Shown piece by piece: positions 49,792 to 57,583 of a stretch of DNA of 64,000 bases (its first letter is position 1; each line of letters begins with the position of its first letter). Source of the DNA: Methyloversatilis sp. (lineage in GTDB: Bacteria > Pseudomonadota > Gammaproteobacteria > Burkholderiales > Rhodocyclaceae); the NCBI RefSeq assembly GCF_030698125.1, contig NZ_JAUYNV010000050.1:62001-126000 (forward strand), read 5' to 3'. The notes below the pieces were generated by a model that was not told the DNA's origin, searched no databases, and saw only the letters and a list, made by a program, of their open reading frames with translations. The translations under genes were made by a program, and so were the position numbers.

Positions 49792-51510
49792 TCATAGCCT
49801 CGGCGTCGCCTGCTGAGCCACTGCGACGATGTCGTCTAGCACCCGGAGCACTTCCGCATCCAGTTGACCCAGCGGCAGCGCGTCGGCCAGACCGTGGTAG
49901 TCGCGCTTGTACAGTTGTTGTGGAGTGCCGAGCTGGTGAAAGTAGTTTTCCATCAGCGGGTCGAGAAATTCGTCGGTCACCTTGATGTCGGCGCCCCAGG
50001 GTGAGGGGCGGCGGGTGATTTCGAGCGCGTGCAGCAGTTCGTCCAGGCAGCGCTCAAGTACCTCAAGCCGCTTCGCGCGCTCGGCGGCGTCCACCAGATC
50101 GTTGTCGCGCAGGTCGAGTTGCACGAAGCCGCGCAGGCTGTCGGGCGTGACCAGATAGTTCTCGATTTCGCGTCGCGACCACTGGTATTCGGTCAGTGGC
50201 GTGCCGGCCTGCAGTTCGCGGTCCAGCCGGTCAAAAAGTGCATAACCGACCAGATCGGGCTTGGCTTCGCGCAGGCCGTAGAAGTGGTTGCGCGCGTCCT
50301 GCGGCTGGTTGCTGCCGAGGTAGGTGACCGGCACCGAATCGTTCAGCACCGCCTGCGCCGGATGATCCAGCCGCTGCGCCAGCCGCCGCAGGATGGCGAG
50401 ATCGGTCGATCCTTCGACATAGAGCATCCAGCCCTTCTGCTCGGCAAGGTAGTAGTCCGCCATGCGTATGCTTTCCAGCGCCTTCTTCACCTGACCGCGC
50501 GCACGCGTGTCGATGCGGTGCGGCGCGCCGACGAAAGCCATCACCACGTCGCGTTCGGCCGCTTCCTGCAACACGACTTCGGAATGGCTGGCGGCGACGA
50601 TCTGCGAACCATTGCCGGCGGCGATTTCGGTGATCAGGTTGTACACGTCGCGCTGGCGCAGGATTTCAAGGTGCGCGTCCGGCTCGTCGAGCAGGAGGAC
50701 GGCCCCCGGATTGGCGAGCAGGAAGGACAGCAGCAGGATGACCTGCTGGCAGCCGCGCCCGGACGAGGACAGATCCAGCTCCACACCATTGCGCTCGCGG
50801 TAGGTGAGCACCAGTTCGCTGCGTTCCTTGATGTACTGCGGGTCGTTCAAGCGGATCTGGAACAGCGCGTCGATGCGCTCGACGAGCAGCGTCCAGCCGG
50901 CCTTGTCGTCCTGCGAATGGAGCTGCCAGCAAAGATTGCGCAATACCTGCGCGGTCTGGCCTTCGCCGATCAGTACGCCGATTTCGCCCTTTTCCTTGCG
51001 GTATTCGCGCTCGGCCAGCCCGGACATCGGCGGCAAGAACACCACCGCGTGCTTGCGCGCGGCAGCCGGCACCTTGCCTTCGGTGTCGCCTTCGACCAGG
51101 CGGCAGTAGAAGGACTCTTCATTGGCGTAATAGAAGTCGAGCACGCAGCGCCAGGGCAGGTCGTCCTCAACGCCGTCGGCTTCGAGCGTGATGTAAACCT
51201 TTTCGGTCTTCGGCTTGCCGCTGCTGCGGTCGCTGTCGTGGGTGTGCAGGTCGTTCCACAGCAGGCGCGCATTCGGCACCGGAATCGCATTCAGATCACG
51301 CCGGTTGATCGTCACGCCCTGGCGTTCGCTGGCACTGCTGCGGTCCCGCTTTTCCGCCCAGCGCCGCCAGCCGATGTCCCACAGCGCGAGCGCCTGAAGG
51401 GCAGTCGTCTTGCCTGAATTGTTCGGCCCGATGAAAACGGCGGCTGTACCCAGTTCGAGTTCGGCCGAAGTCAGGCGCTTGAAATTCCGGATGCAGAAGC
51501 GGGTGATCAT
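49792..51510 (-). CDS. OLD-like ATPase with C-terminal TOPRIM-type domain (candidate defence protein)
   Basis: A 572-residue ABC-type ATPase: Walker A GPNNSGKT at 28-35, signature LSSSGRG at 247-253, Walker B LLLDEPD at 272-278 and switch His309. The C-terminal part has a TOPRIM-like YVEGSTD with E366, then FDRLD (D427, D430) and REIENYL at 447-453. This architecture is that of OLD-family nucleases; the REIENYL-type motif also occurs in DUF4435 TOPRIM proteins of PARIS. There is no GajB, reverse transcriptase or other partner adjacent. It lies between two copies of a damaged toxin-antitoxin module, in accessory DNA. A defence role is inference. The ATG at 51510 gives a normal N-terminus. Confidence 0.78.
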   Translation of the reverse strand: MITRFCIRNFKRLTSAELELGTAAVFIGPNNSGKTTALQALALWDIGWRRWAEKRDRSSASERQGVTINRRDLNAIPVPNARLLWNDLHTHDSDRSSGKPKTEKVYITLEADGVEDDLPWRCVLDFYYANEESFYCRLVEGDTEGKVPAAARKHAVVFLPPMSGLAEREYRKEKGEIGVLIGEGQTAQVLRNLCWQLHSQDDKAGWTLLVERIDALFQIRLNDPQYIKERSELVLTYRERNGVELDLSSSGRGCQQVILLLSFLLANPGAVLLLDEPDAHLEILRQRDVYNLITEIAAGNGSQIVAASHSEVVLQEAAERDVVMAFVGAPHRIDTRARGQVKKALESIRMADYYLAEQKGWMLYVEGSTDLAILRRLAQRLDHPAQAVLNDSVPVTYLGSNQPQDARNHFYGLREAKPDLVGYALFDRLDRELQAGTPLTEYQWSRREIENYLVTPDSLRGFVQLDLRDNDLVDAAERAKRLEVLERCLDELLHALEITRRPSPWGADIKVTDEFLDPLMENYFHQLGTPQQLYKRDYHGLADALPLGQLDAEVLRVLDDIVAVAQQATPRL

Positions 51511-51678
51511 GAGGCGGAAGAATACCGGCGAGCGGATGGCGGTTCATTATGCCCCGGCGCCATCGGACCGTCTTCCTGACGGTGCAGCGGCCGACGATGC
51601 ACGGGTTGTCCGCCGACTGTCTCGCGGCCGGTTGCCCGTCGAAGTCGCTGCCTTGCTAGGCAGAAGTCGATGCCAGGG
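51511..51678. other. Non-coding gap upstream of the OLD-like gene
   Basis: No gene or known element is recognisable here. It contains the promoter region of the leftward OLD-like gene. GC-rich and not obviously related to the flanking copies. Confidence 0.4.
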
Positions 51679-51750
51679 ACGCCGGCTTCGTCGTCGCCGT
51701 TGGAAGAGATCGACATCGACGAGACGGCAAGATGTCCATCTGTCGCCTGA
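51679..51750 (+). pseudogene. Remnant of the ftfL 3' end
   Basis: GCCGGCTTCGTCGTCGCCGT (51681-51700) is identical to ftfL bases 48718-48737. After a gap of about 45 bases relative to ftfL, GATCGACATCGACGA ... CGGCAAG follows, as at 48793-48815, and then TGTC. The rest is lost, and the ftfL terminator is missing. It directly precedes toxin-antitoxin copy 2, the same order as at ftfL. Confidence 0.75.
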
Positions 51751-51799
51751 CTCATTCAGCGTAATCCTTCATGCCGTTTCCAGCAGAGGAATCGGGCTT

Positions 51800-51964
51800 A
51801 TGGATATTCAGAATCTGAGCGCCAGCGTCAACGATTTAGCAAACCATGTCGAGGTGACGCGAGAACAGAAGGTGGTACTCGATCAGCGGCTGGCCGCACT
51901 GGCGCTGGATGCGCACCCCGGTGATGACTGGAAGGACCTAAGACGGCGCATTACCGGCGCCTGA
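51800..51964 (+). CDS. Addiction-module antitoxin, copy 2 (12-residue internal deletion)
   Basis: A 54-residue protein: MDIQNLSAS, then directly VNDLANHVEVTREQKVVLDQRLAALALDAHPGDDWKDLRRRITGA. Against copy 1 it lacks the ERILLAQKLWDS helix by an in-frame 36-base deletion. The rest is close to copy 1. Without this helix it may not dimerise or bind DNA normally. It is probably a decaying gene, though the frame is open. Confidence 0.65.
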   Translation: MDIQNLSASVNDLANHVEVTREQKVVLDQRLAALALDAHPGDDWKDLRRRITGA

Positions 51965-51965
51965 C

Positions 51966-52241
51966 ATGGCTTGCAAGATATTCGTCCGCCCGGAAGCGGA
52001 GCGTGATCTTGCGAGCAGCTACGCCTTCTATCAGGAGTTTCGTCGTGCTCTGGGCGATGACTTCCTGAACAGCGTCGAAGAATCCTTCGAACGCATCTCG
52101 AAGAATCCATTTCTGTATCCGGACATCCATCGCGGCATTCGCCGCGCTCTGTTGCGCCGGTTTCCTTACGGCGTTCTATCTGGTGATCGACGGCAGGATT
52201 TCCGTGCTGGCCGTTCTGCACGCCGAGCCGCACCCCTCTGA
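51966..52241 (+). pseudogene. RelE/ParE-type toxin, copy 2, frameshifted by a 2-base deletion
   Basis: The first 69 residues are normal (VRPEAERDLASSYAFYQEFRRAL ... HRGIRRALLRRFPYG). At about 52173 two bases are missing compared with copy 1, so the original frame, which would read FYLVIDGRISVLAVLHA, is lost. The 3' end is replaced by other sequence next to a REP-like element at 52256. The shifted frame ends at 52241. Probably inactive. Confidence 0.78.
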
Positions 52242-52255
52242 CGGCGGGCAGTGGG

Positions 52256-52292
52256 TGTTGGGCATCGCCGTTGGCTCAGCCCAACCTACGGG
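52256..52292. repeat. REP-like palindrome (GTTGGGC ... GCCCAAC)
   Basis: GTGTTGGGCATCGCCGTTGG followed by CTCAGCCCAACCTACGG is a further copy of the core found in the 35-kb array, with a different centre. It lies at the broken 3' end of toxin copy 2. Confidence 0.7.
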
Positions 52293-52367
52293 GTCTTGCG
52301 GTATGCGGCGCACGCCGGAGGGAAGCGACCCCCGCCGCGCACCGAACGACGCCGGCAGGCCCGCGCA

Positions 52368-52865
52368 TCAGTCGGCGATGCGGTAGCCAGCGTGGCAGGC
52401 GACGCAGTTCTGCAGGTTCGCGGCGAGCAGCTGGTTCACGGCGTCCTTGTCGCCCATCGTCGTGGCGATGTCGGCGATTTCGTCGAAGCCGGCGTGGGTG
52501 GTGCGGCCCAGCGGCAGGAAGGCGGGCGGTGCCTTCCTGCGGATGTCCTGCACCATGGAATTGGGGTTGGCGAAGTCGTCCTTGTGCGCCTTCAGGCCGA
52601 CGCTGGAGGCGGCCTCGGCGACGGCTTTCATGTCGTTGGCCTGACTGGCGGCGAGAATGCGCTGGGTCGCCGCGAGGAATTCGCGCATTTCGGCCAGCAG
52701 GAAGGCGCGTTCGGCGGCGTTCAGCGGAATGGGGTGGCGCGCGTCGACGATGTCGGCGGGCGCGTGGCGGGCGTCGTGTGCGGCCGAGGGCAGGGCGACT
52801 GTCACGAACAGGGCGGCTGCGGCACAGCAGAAGGTGGTGAAGCCGAGGCGTCGGAGTGTTTTCAT
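52368..52865 (-). CDS. Exported c-type cytochrome (cytochrome c'/c556-like)
   Basis: A 165-residue protein with a signal peptide (MKTLRRLGFTTFCCAAAALFVTVALPSAAH) and a single haem-binding motif CVACH close to the C-terminus (NCVACHAGYRIAD). A C-terminal CxxCH on a helical protein is the layout of cytochrome c' and c556. It probably folds as a four-helix bundle in the periplasm. It is downstream of the TonB-dependent receptor on the same strand, with a 77-base gap, so it may be in the same transcript. Confidence 0.82.
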   Translation of the reverse strand: MKTLRRLGFTTFCCAAAALFVTVALPSAAHDARHAPADIVDARHPIPLNAAERAFLLAEMREFLAATQRILAASQANDMKAVAEAASSVGLKAHKDDFANPNSMVQDIRRKAPPAFLPLGRTTHAGFDEIADIATTMGDKDAVNQLLAANLQNCVACHAGYRIAD

Positions 52866-52942
52866 GATGGATGTGTCGATGGGGTGATGGAGTGATGGAG
52901 TGAAGGATCGCGGGCCGCCGGCACGGCCGCCCGCCCGCAGGA

Positions 52943-55024
52943 TCAGAAACTGCCGCGCCAGCTCACCTGCAGCGAACGGCCCACGGCGCGCAGTTCCTGT
53001 CCGGACAGGCCGTCGGCGAGGTGTTCGTGATAGGTCTTGTCGGCGAGGTTGCGCACGGCCACGCGCAGGCTTTGCGTGCGGTCGAGCGCCACGGTGAAAC
53101 CGGCGTCCGCAGTGACGAAGCCGGCGGTTTCGTCTTCCGCGCCGCGCGTGAAGACGCTGGCCACGCGGTCCTGGCGGTCGACCAGGCGCAGCGTGAAGTC
53201 GGCTCGCACGGCATCGAGCACCTTGCCGGTCCAGCCCAGCGACAGCTCGTCGGCCGGCATCTGGAACAGCGGTTCGTCGAGGTCATCGTTATCGCCGCGC
53301 AGCGCCGAATACGCCGCACTCAGCCAGTGACCGCGCGCGATCTGCCAGCGCAGCGATGCTTCGATGCCGCGTATCGTCGCCGAACCGAGATTCACGTTCT
53401 TCTTGCAGTTCGCCGCATTGGGGCCACCGCAGGCGGCGATCGCTTCGGCACCGCTCAGGATGCGGCCGGTCAGGTAATTGTCGATGCGGTTGTGATAGGC
53501 CGACAGGCTGTAGGCGAAATCGTCGCTGCTGCCCTTGATGCCCAGTTCGAACTGGTCGGCCTTTTCCGCTTCGACCTCCGGGCTGCCGGCGTAGAAGTAA
53601 CCGTCGCCGCGCAGGCCGGATTCGTAGCGCTCTCGCATGCCCGGCGCGCGAAACGCGCGGGCATAGCTGGCGTAGGGCCGCAGCAGCGGCGTGATGCGGT
53701 AGATGGCGCCCAGGCTGCCCGAGAGTGCGCTGTCCGCGCCGGCCAGCCCGGTCGTGCGCGCGCCGTTGCTCATGCTGTCGGCGTCGGACGTGACCTTGTC
53801 ATGGCGCAGGCCGGCCAGCACGTTCAGCGCACCGAAACGCATGTCGTCCTGCACATAGGCGCCGATGGCGCGTACGCGTGCATCATCGAAGGGTGCGTTC
53901 TCCGCGAAGGTCGCGAAGGCCGGCGCTGCCGCCATCTGCCGGTTCGGGTCGGCGCGCATTTCCCAGGCATTCACGCCGGCCGACAATAGATGTTGCGGAT
54001 GGACCCGCCAGTCACCGCGGGCGTCGAAGCCGTCGGTTTCGAAGTCCACGCGGGTGGTGACGATGTCGCGCCCGAGCCAGTTGGCGTAGGCGAAGATCTG
54101 CCGCTGCATGTTCTGGCGGTAGAGGCGCACATCAAGGTTGAGCGGGCGGTCGCCGCCGGCCTGCAGGCTGTAGCCCAGTTCGAACAGGCTGCGTTCCTGC
54201 CCGGGTGAGCGCACCGTGGTGCTGCGGCTGGCGGGATTGCTCGGGTGCGGCCGGGTCGAACCCGGATACCACACGTCTTCGTCGCGATGCAGCTGGGCCG
54301 ATACGCGCAATTGCTGTTCGCCGTCGATGCGGAACCGGTACTGGCCGATCAGCGCATCGGAATCGTAGCCGGTGCGCGCGGCCTTGCCGTCCGGCGTGTC
54401 GTAGTCGCCGATGCGGGCTGTCGACACGCCGATCATCAGCGCGTGATCGCCATGGCCGATATTCGTGACCGCCGTGCCGCGCAGCCCTTCGCTGGCGCTG
54501 TCGAAGCGGGCGCCGGCATCGATGCGCGCGCCATCGACAAACTTCGCCTGCGGCAACAGCACATTGATGGCGCCGCCCAGTGCCCCGGTTCCGTAGAGCA
54601 CCGATGCGCCGCCGCGCACCACTTCGACCATTTCGGCCAGGCCGAGCGACATGAACGAGGCGATGGCGCCGGCCGGCTGCGCGGAATTGAAGCGCATGCC
54701 ATCGACCAGCAGCACGATGCTGTCGCGACCAAGCCCGCGGATCACCGGGTTCTGTCCCTGTGCGCTGTCCGAGGCGACGGCGATGCCCGGTTCGCCGCGC
54801 AGCGCTTCGCCCACGTTGGCGCTGCCGCGCCGGTCGAGTTCGGTGCGATCGAGCGCCGTCGTGGCGATCGGCGTTTCGTCGTCGGCCATCGCGTAACCGG
54901 TGGCGGTCACGGTGACGGACGGAAGGATCTTGTCGGCGTCGGTGGCGTGCGCGGCGGGAAAGGCGCACAGCAGGGCGATCGCGATGGGCGGCGCGGCATC
55001 GCGCAGCGGCAGGTGCAGGGGCAT
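52943..55024 (-). CDS. TonB-dependent outer-membrane receptor (haem/siderophore type)
   Basis: A 693-residue receptor with a signal peptide (ending near AHATDADK), then a plug domain (RRGSANVGEALRGEPGIAVAS ... RGLGRDSIVLLVDGMR ... GGAINVLLP) and a beta-barrel ending with the typical C-terminal aromatic F. The barrel has a YARAFRAPGMRERY motif like the FRAP box of haem receptors. A Cys pair (AACGGPNAANC) is present in a loop. The ligand is not known; an iron source is inferred from the motif and the Fur-like site upstream. Confidence 0.85.
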   Translation of the reverse strand: MPLHLPLRDAAPPIAIALLCAFPAAHATDADKILPSVTVTATGYAMADDETPIATTALDRTELDRRGSANVGEALRGEPGIAVASDSAQGQNPVIRGLGRDSIVLLVDGMRFNSAQPAGAIASFMSLGLAEMVEVVRGGASVLYGTGALGGAINVLLPQAKFVDGARIDAGARFDSASEGLRGTAVTNIGHGDHALMIGVSTARIGDYDTPDGKAARTGYDSDALIGQYRFRIDGEQQLRVSAQLHRDEDVWYPGSTRPHPSNPASRSTTVRSPGQERSLFELGYSLQAGGDRPLNLDVRLYRQNMQRQIFAYANWLGRDIVTTRVDFETDGFDARGDWRVHPQHLLSAGVNAWEMRADPNRQMAAAPAFATFAENAPFDDARVRAIGAYVQDDMRFGALNVLAGLRHDKVTSDADSMSNGARTTGLAGADSALSGSLGAIYRITPLLRPYASYARAFRAPGMRERYESGLRGDGYFYAGSPEVEAEKADQFELGIKGSSDDFAYSLSAYHNRIDNYLTGRILSGAEAIAACGGPNAANCKKNVNLGSATIRGIEASLRWQIARGHWLSAAYSALRGDNDDLDEPLFQMPADELSLGWTGKVLDAVRADFTLRLVDRQDRVASVFTRGAEDETAGFVTADAGFTVALDRTQSLRVAVRNLADKTYHEHLADGLSGQELRAVGRSLQVSWRGSF

Positions 55025-55093
55025 GGCAGTCTCCGTAAAGGGCTGGCTGGCATGCGCTGGCTCGCCTGATCAATAGATCTACACAAAAGTAAG

Positions 55094-55113
55094 CTTATGA
55101 GAATGATTCGCGT
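55094..55113 (-). promoter_or_regulatory. Fur-box-like site upstream of the TonB-dependent receptor
   Basis: On the minus strand it reads CGCGAATCATTCTCATAAG, close to the 7-1-7 Fur motif (one half, ATTCTCA, fits in six of seven positions; the other is weaker). It lies 70 bases before the receptor start codon. Confidence 0.5.
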
Positions 55114-55218
55114 TTGATGTTGATCAAGGTTTGCTGAATGGCGCGCCGAAGCAGCCTGCCGGCATTCTTTTCAGGTATTTTTCCGCGACCGCCGCAGCAC
55201 GCACCTTGAGGAATTCCG

Positions 55219-56340
55219 ATGCCCAACGCCCGACTTTCGATACACCATATCGGCGCCCGTGGCCCGACCCAGGCCTTTGCGGAAAATCCCGCGTTCGAGC
55301 GTTCGGTCATCAACGTGCTCTACGAAGCCGACCCTGACTGCATCGCCGAGCTCGAGCGGCTGAACAGCGGCCGTACGGCACAGGTGATCGTGCTCAATGA
55401 ATGCGTGTCGGGCACCGGCGGTCGGCGAACCTTCTGCGATGCCCACCATGGCTATGGCAGTTCGATGCTCGAAGCCAACGCCGAGCTCGAGAATCTCTAC
55501 ATCCCCGCGCACTGGATCGACTACGACTACACCGTCTACGAAGCCGTTTCCGCCCGCAGCAGGCGCGAGGTCGCGACCCGCACGCTCGACCAGATCGCTG
55601 GCGACCACGGCGATGTGCCGCTGCCGGATTTCCTGTCGCTCGATACCCAGGGTTCGGAACTCGAAATCCTGCAGGGTTCGCCCGCTGCGCTCGACTCCGC
55701 GGTGTGCATCGTCACCGAGGTCGAGTTCCTGCCGCTCTATCAGGACCAGCCCCTGTTCGGCGAGATCTGCGGTTTTCTCGCCAGTCGTGGTTTCGTTTTC
55801 GCCAGGCTGTTCCAGCTGCTCAACGGGTCGCTGTATCGTGCGCCGCTGGGTCTGCGCGGCAACGGGGTGCCGGTCACGACAGACGCACTCTTTCTGAAAG
55901 ACCCGCGCGCCATCGCGTCATCCGGCCGCAGCAGCGCCGACAAGGCGGCAAGCCTCGCCAAACTGGCTTTCTTCTCTATCGTGCAGGGATTTGTCGAGCA
56001 CGGGCTCTGGGCGCTGAAGCAAGCCGAGCAGTACGGCTGGCGCGAACTGGGCCTTGTCGAGCCCTGGTACAGCTTCATGCGGCAGTTCTTCGAGGTGTCG
56101 GAGACGTTTCCGGCGCTGATGCCGGAAACCTATGCCGAGCGCCACGCCGTCACCGCGCTTGGCAAGGCCGGATTCTCGCGGCACGCGGCCGCTCACGCGG
56201 CCGAACTCGACCGCTGCCTGTCGGCGATGCTGACGCTGTTGCGGGCGCACCATCTGGACGAAGCGGCCCAGGCGCTGGTGCGGCAGATGGACATCGACTG
56301 CAAGCGGCTCGATGTGCCGTCGATCGCGGCGGCACGCTAG
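55219..56340 (+). CDS. FkbM family methyltransferase
   Basis: A 373-residue protein. The SAM-dependent fold contains the FkbM signature PDFLSLDTQGSELEILQGSPAAL; the N-terminal part has HIGARGPTQAF and VLYEADPDCIAELERL. A long C-terminal helical extension (about residues 235-373) has no recognised domain. FkbM proteins methylate sugars or polyketides; no carbohydrate genes are near, so the substrate is unknown. Confidence 0.8.
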   Translation: MPNARLSIHHIGARGPTQAFAENPAFERSVINVLYEADPDCIAELERLNSGRTAQVIVLNECVSGTGGRRTFCDAHHGYGSSMLEANAELENLYIPAHWIDYDYTVYEAVSARSRREVATRTLDQIAGDHGDVPLPDFLSLDTQGSELEILQGSPAALDSAVCIVTEVEFLPLYQDQPLFGEICGFLASRGFVFARLFQLLNGSLYRAPLGLRGNGVPVTTDALFLKDPRAIASSGRSSADKAASLAKLAFFSIVQGFVEHGLWALKQAEQYGWRELGLVEPWYSFMRQFFEVSETFPALMPETYAERHAVTALGKAGFSRHAAAHAAELDRCLSAMLTLLRAHHLDEAAQALVRQMDIDCKRLDVPSIAAAR

Positions 56341-56451
56341 GCGGATGTCGGCAACAGTGACGGTGCGCCGCGGCGGCTTGAAGTCGATGCGCCCGCGGCG
56401 AATGCGTCGCGGCCGTCGTACCATTGCTCGCCCCCTTCACCCGCGAGCGTC

Positions 56452-56880
56452 ATGATGACTTTTCAGATCGTGTATTCCTCCCAGGCCACCGGGCTGATGA
56501 CGGCGGCGGAGCTGGAGCAGATACTGGTCGATGCGCGCGCCGGCAATGAGGCGCGCAACGTCACCGGTGCGCTGGTGTTCGTCGACGGCGTGTTCCTGCA
56601 GATACTCGAGGGCGAGGAGGGCGTCGTGCGGTCGCTGATGGCGAACATCGCCCGCGATACGCGGCACGATACGGTCACCGTCTTCCACGAGGCGGAGGTC
56701 GAGGCGCCGACCTTCGGTACCTGGCGCATGGCCTACGTCAGTGCGACGCCGCAGGACATGTCGGCCTGGGCCGGGCTGCCCGGTACCGCGACGGTCGACG
56801 CGCTGCTGAAGGACATCGGCCGTGACCCGCATCGCGTGCCGCAGATACTGGCCAGCATCCTGCGCCATATTGCGGGATAA
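56452..56880 (+). CDS. BLUF-domain blue-light photoreceptor
   Basis: A 142-residue protein of one BLUF domain with a short C-terminal cap. Flavin-binding and signalling residues are present: Tyr8 (QIVYSS), Asn36 (RNVTGA), Gln50 (FLQILEGEE), Trp91 and Met93 (TWRMAYV). No output domain is attached, so it is expected to act through a partner protein. The neighbours (FkbM and a globin) give no direct clue to that partner. Confidence 0.9.
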   Translation: MMTFQIVYSSQATGLMTAAELEQILVDARAGNEARNVTGALVFVDGVFLQILEGEEGVVRSLMANIARDTRHDTVTVFHEAEVEAPTFGTWRMAYVSATPQDMSAWAGLPGTATVDALLKDIGRDPHRVPQILASILRHIAG

Positions 56881-57013
56881 GGCAGCGCGCTGACGCGGAG
56901 CGGCCTTCGACGCGTTGACTCCAGGCGTCGCTGAAGCGGCACTGGCGCCGTCGCGCCTCAAAGCCGCTGGTCTGTCAGCCGATCTTCATGAAGGCAGACA
57001 TACCGTCGGCCGC

Positions 57014-57415
57014 TCACCCCGCCATATTCCGCATGTGGTCAGCCAGGTCAGCCAGCGCGCTGTAAAGCTGGGCGTTGGAGTCGTCCGGTGGCAGCACTTC
57101 TTCCATCGCCAGGCGCATGCACATGAGCCACTGGTCGCGTTCCGCCTCGCCGATCGTGAAGGGCAGATGGCGCGCGCGCAGGCGCGGGTGGCCGTAGGCT
57201 TCGATGTACAACTGCGGACCGCCAAGCCAGCCGGACAGGTACATGTAGAGCTTTTCGGCCGAGCCGGACAGGTCGGCCGGGTGCAGCTTGCGGATGCCGT
57301 AGGCCTCGGGCAGCGTGTCCATCAGCTCGTAGAAGCGATCGACCAGCGTGCGCACGGCCGGCGCACCTCCGATGTGGTCGTAGAAGGTGGTGCTGGCGGG
57401 TTGGGTCTGTGTCAT
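57014..57415 (-). CDS. Group II truncated haemoglobin
   Basis: A 133-residue globin. The N-terminal FYDHIGGAPAVRTLVDRFYELMDTLPEA and the KLYMYLSGWLGGPQLYIEAYGHPRLRARHLPF core (proximal His) match trHbO-like proteins. The ATG at 57415 gives the family start. It probably binds oxygen or nitric oxide. It is convergent with the BLUF gene and divergent from sapC. Confidence 0.9.
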   Translation of the reverse strand: MTQTQPASTTFYDHIGGAPAVRTLVDRFYELMDTLPEAYGIRKLHPADLSGSAEKLYMYLSGWLGGPQLYIEAYGHPRLRARHLPFTIGEAERDQWLMCMRLAMEEVLPPDDSNAQLYSALADLADHMRNMAG

Positions 57416-57583
57416 GGGGTGGTGAGCGTGTTCAGTCGGCAACCGGTGGTGGCCTGATAGCATGATTTTATATCGCCCCGGCCCGCCAGACTTTGGGCAT
57501 CGCGCGGTCGTTTTTCGCGCGGCGAGCCGAGCGGGCGGCATAGAATCGGGCCCGGCGCATTCCCATCCACCGGAAGGATTTCA

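Noticed and set aside
49547-49816. 89-codon frame between toxin copy 1 and the OLD-like gene
   Set aside because: It runs through the hairpin repeats and the GGGACAATCGG tract, with no family or ribosome-binding site.
52251-52895. Long plus-strand frame opposite the cytochrome gene
   Set aside because: Gly/Arg-rich antisense frame; the minus-strand gene has a signal peptide and CxxCH.
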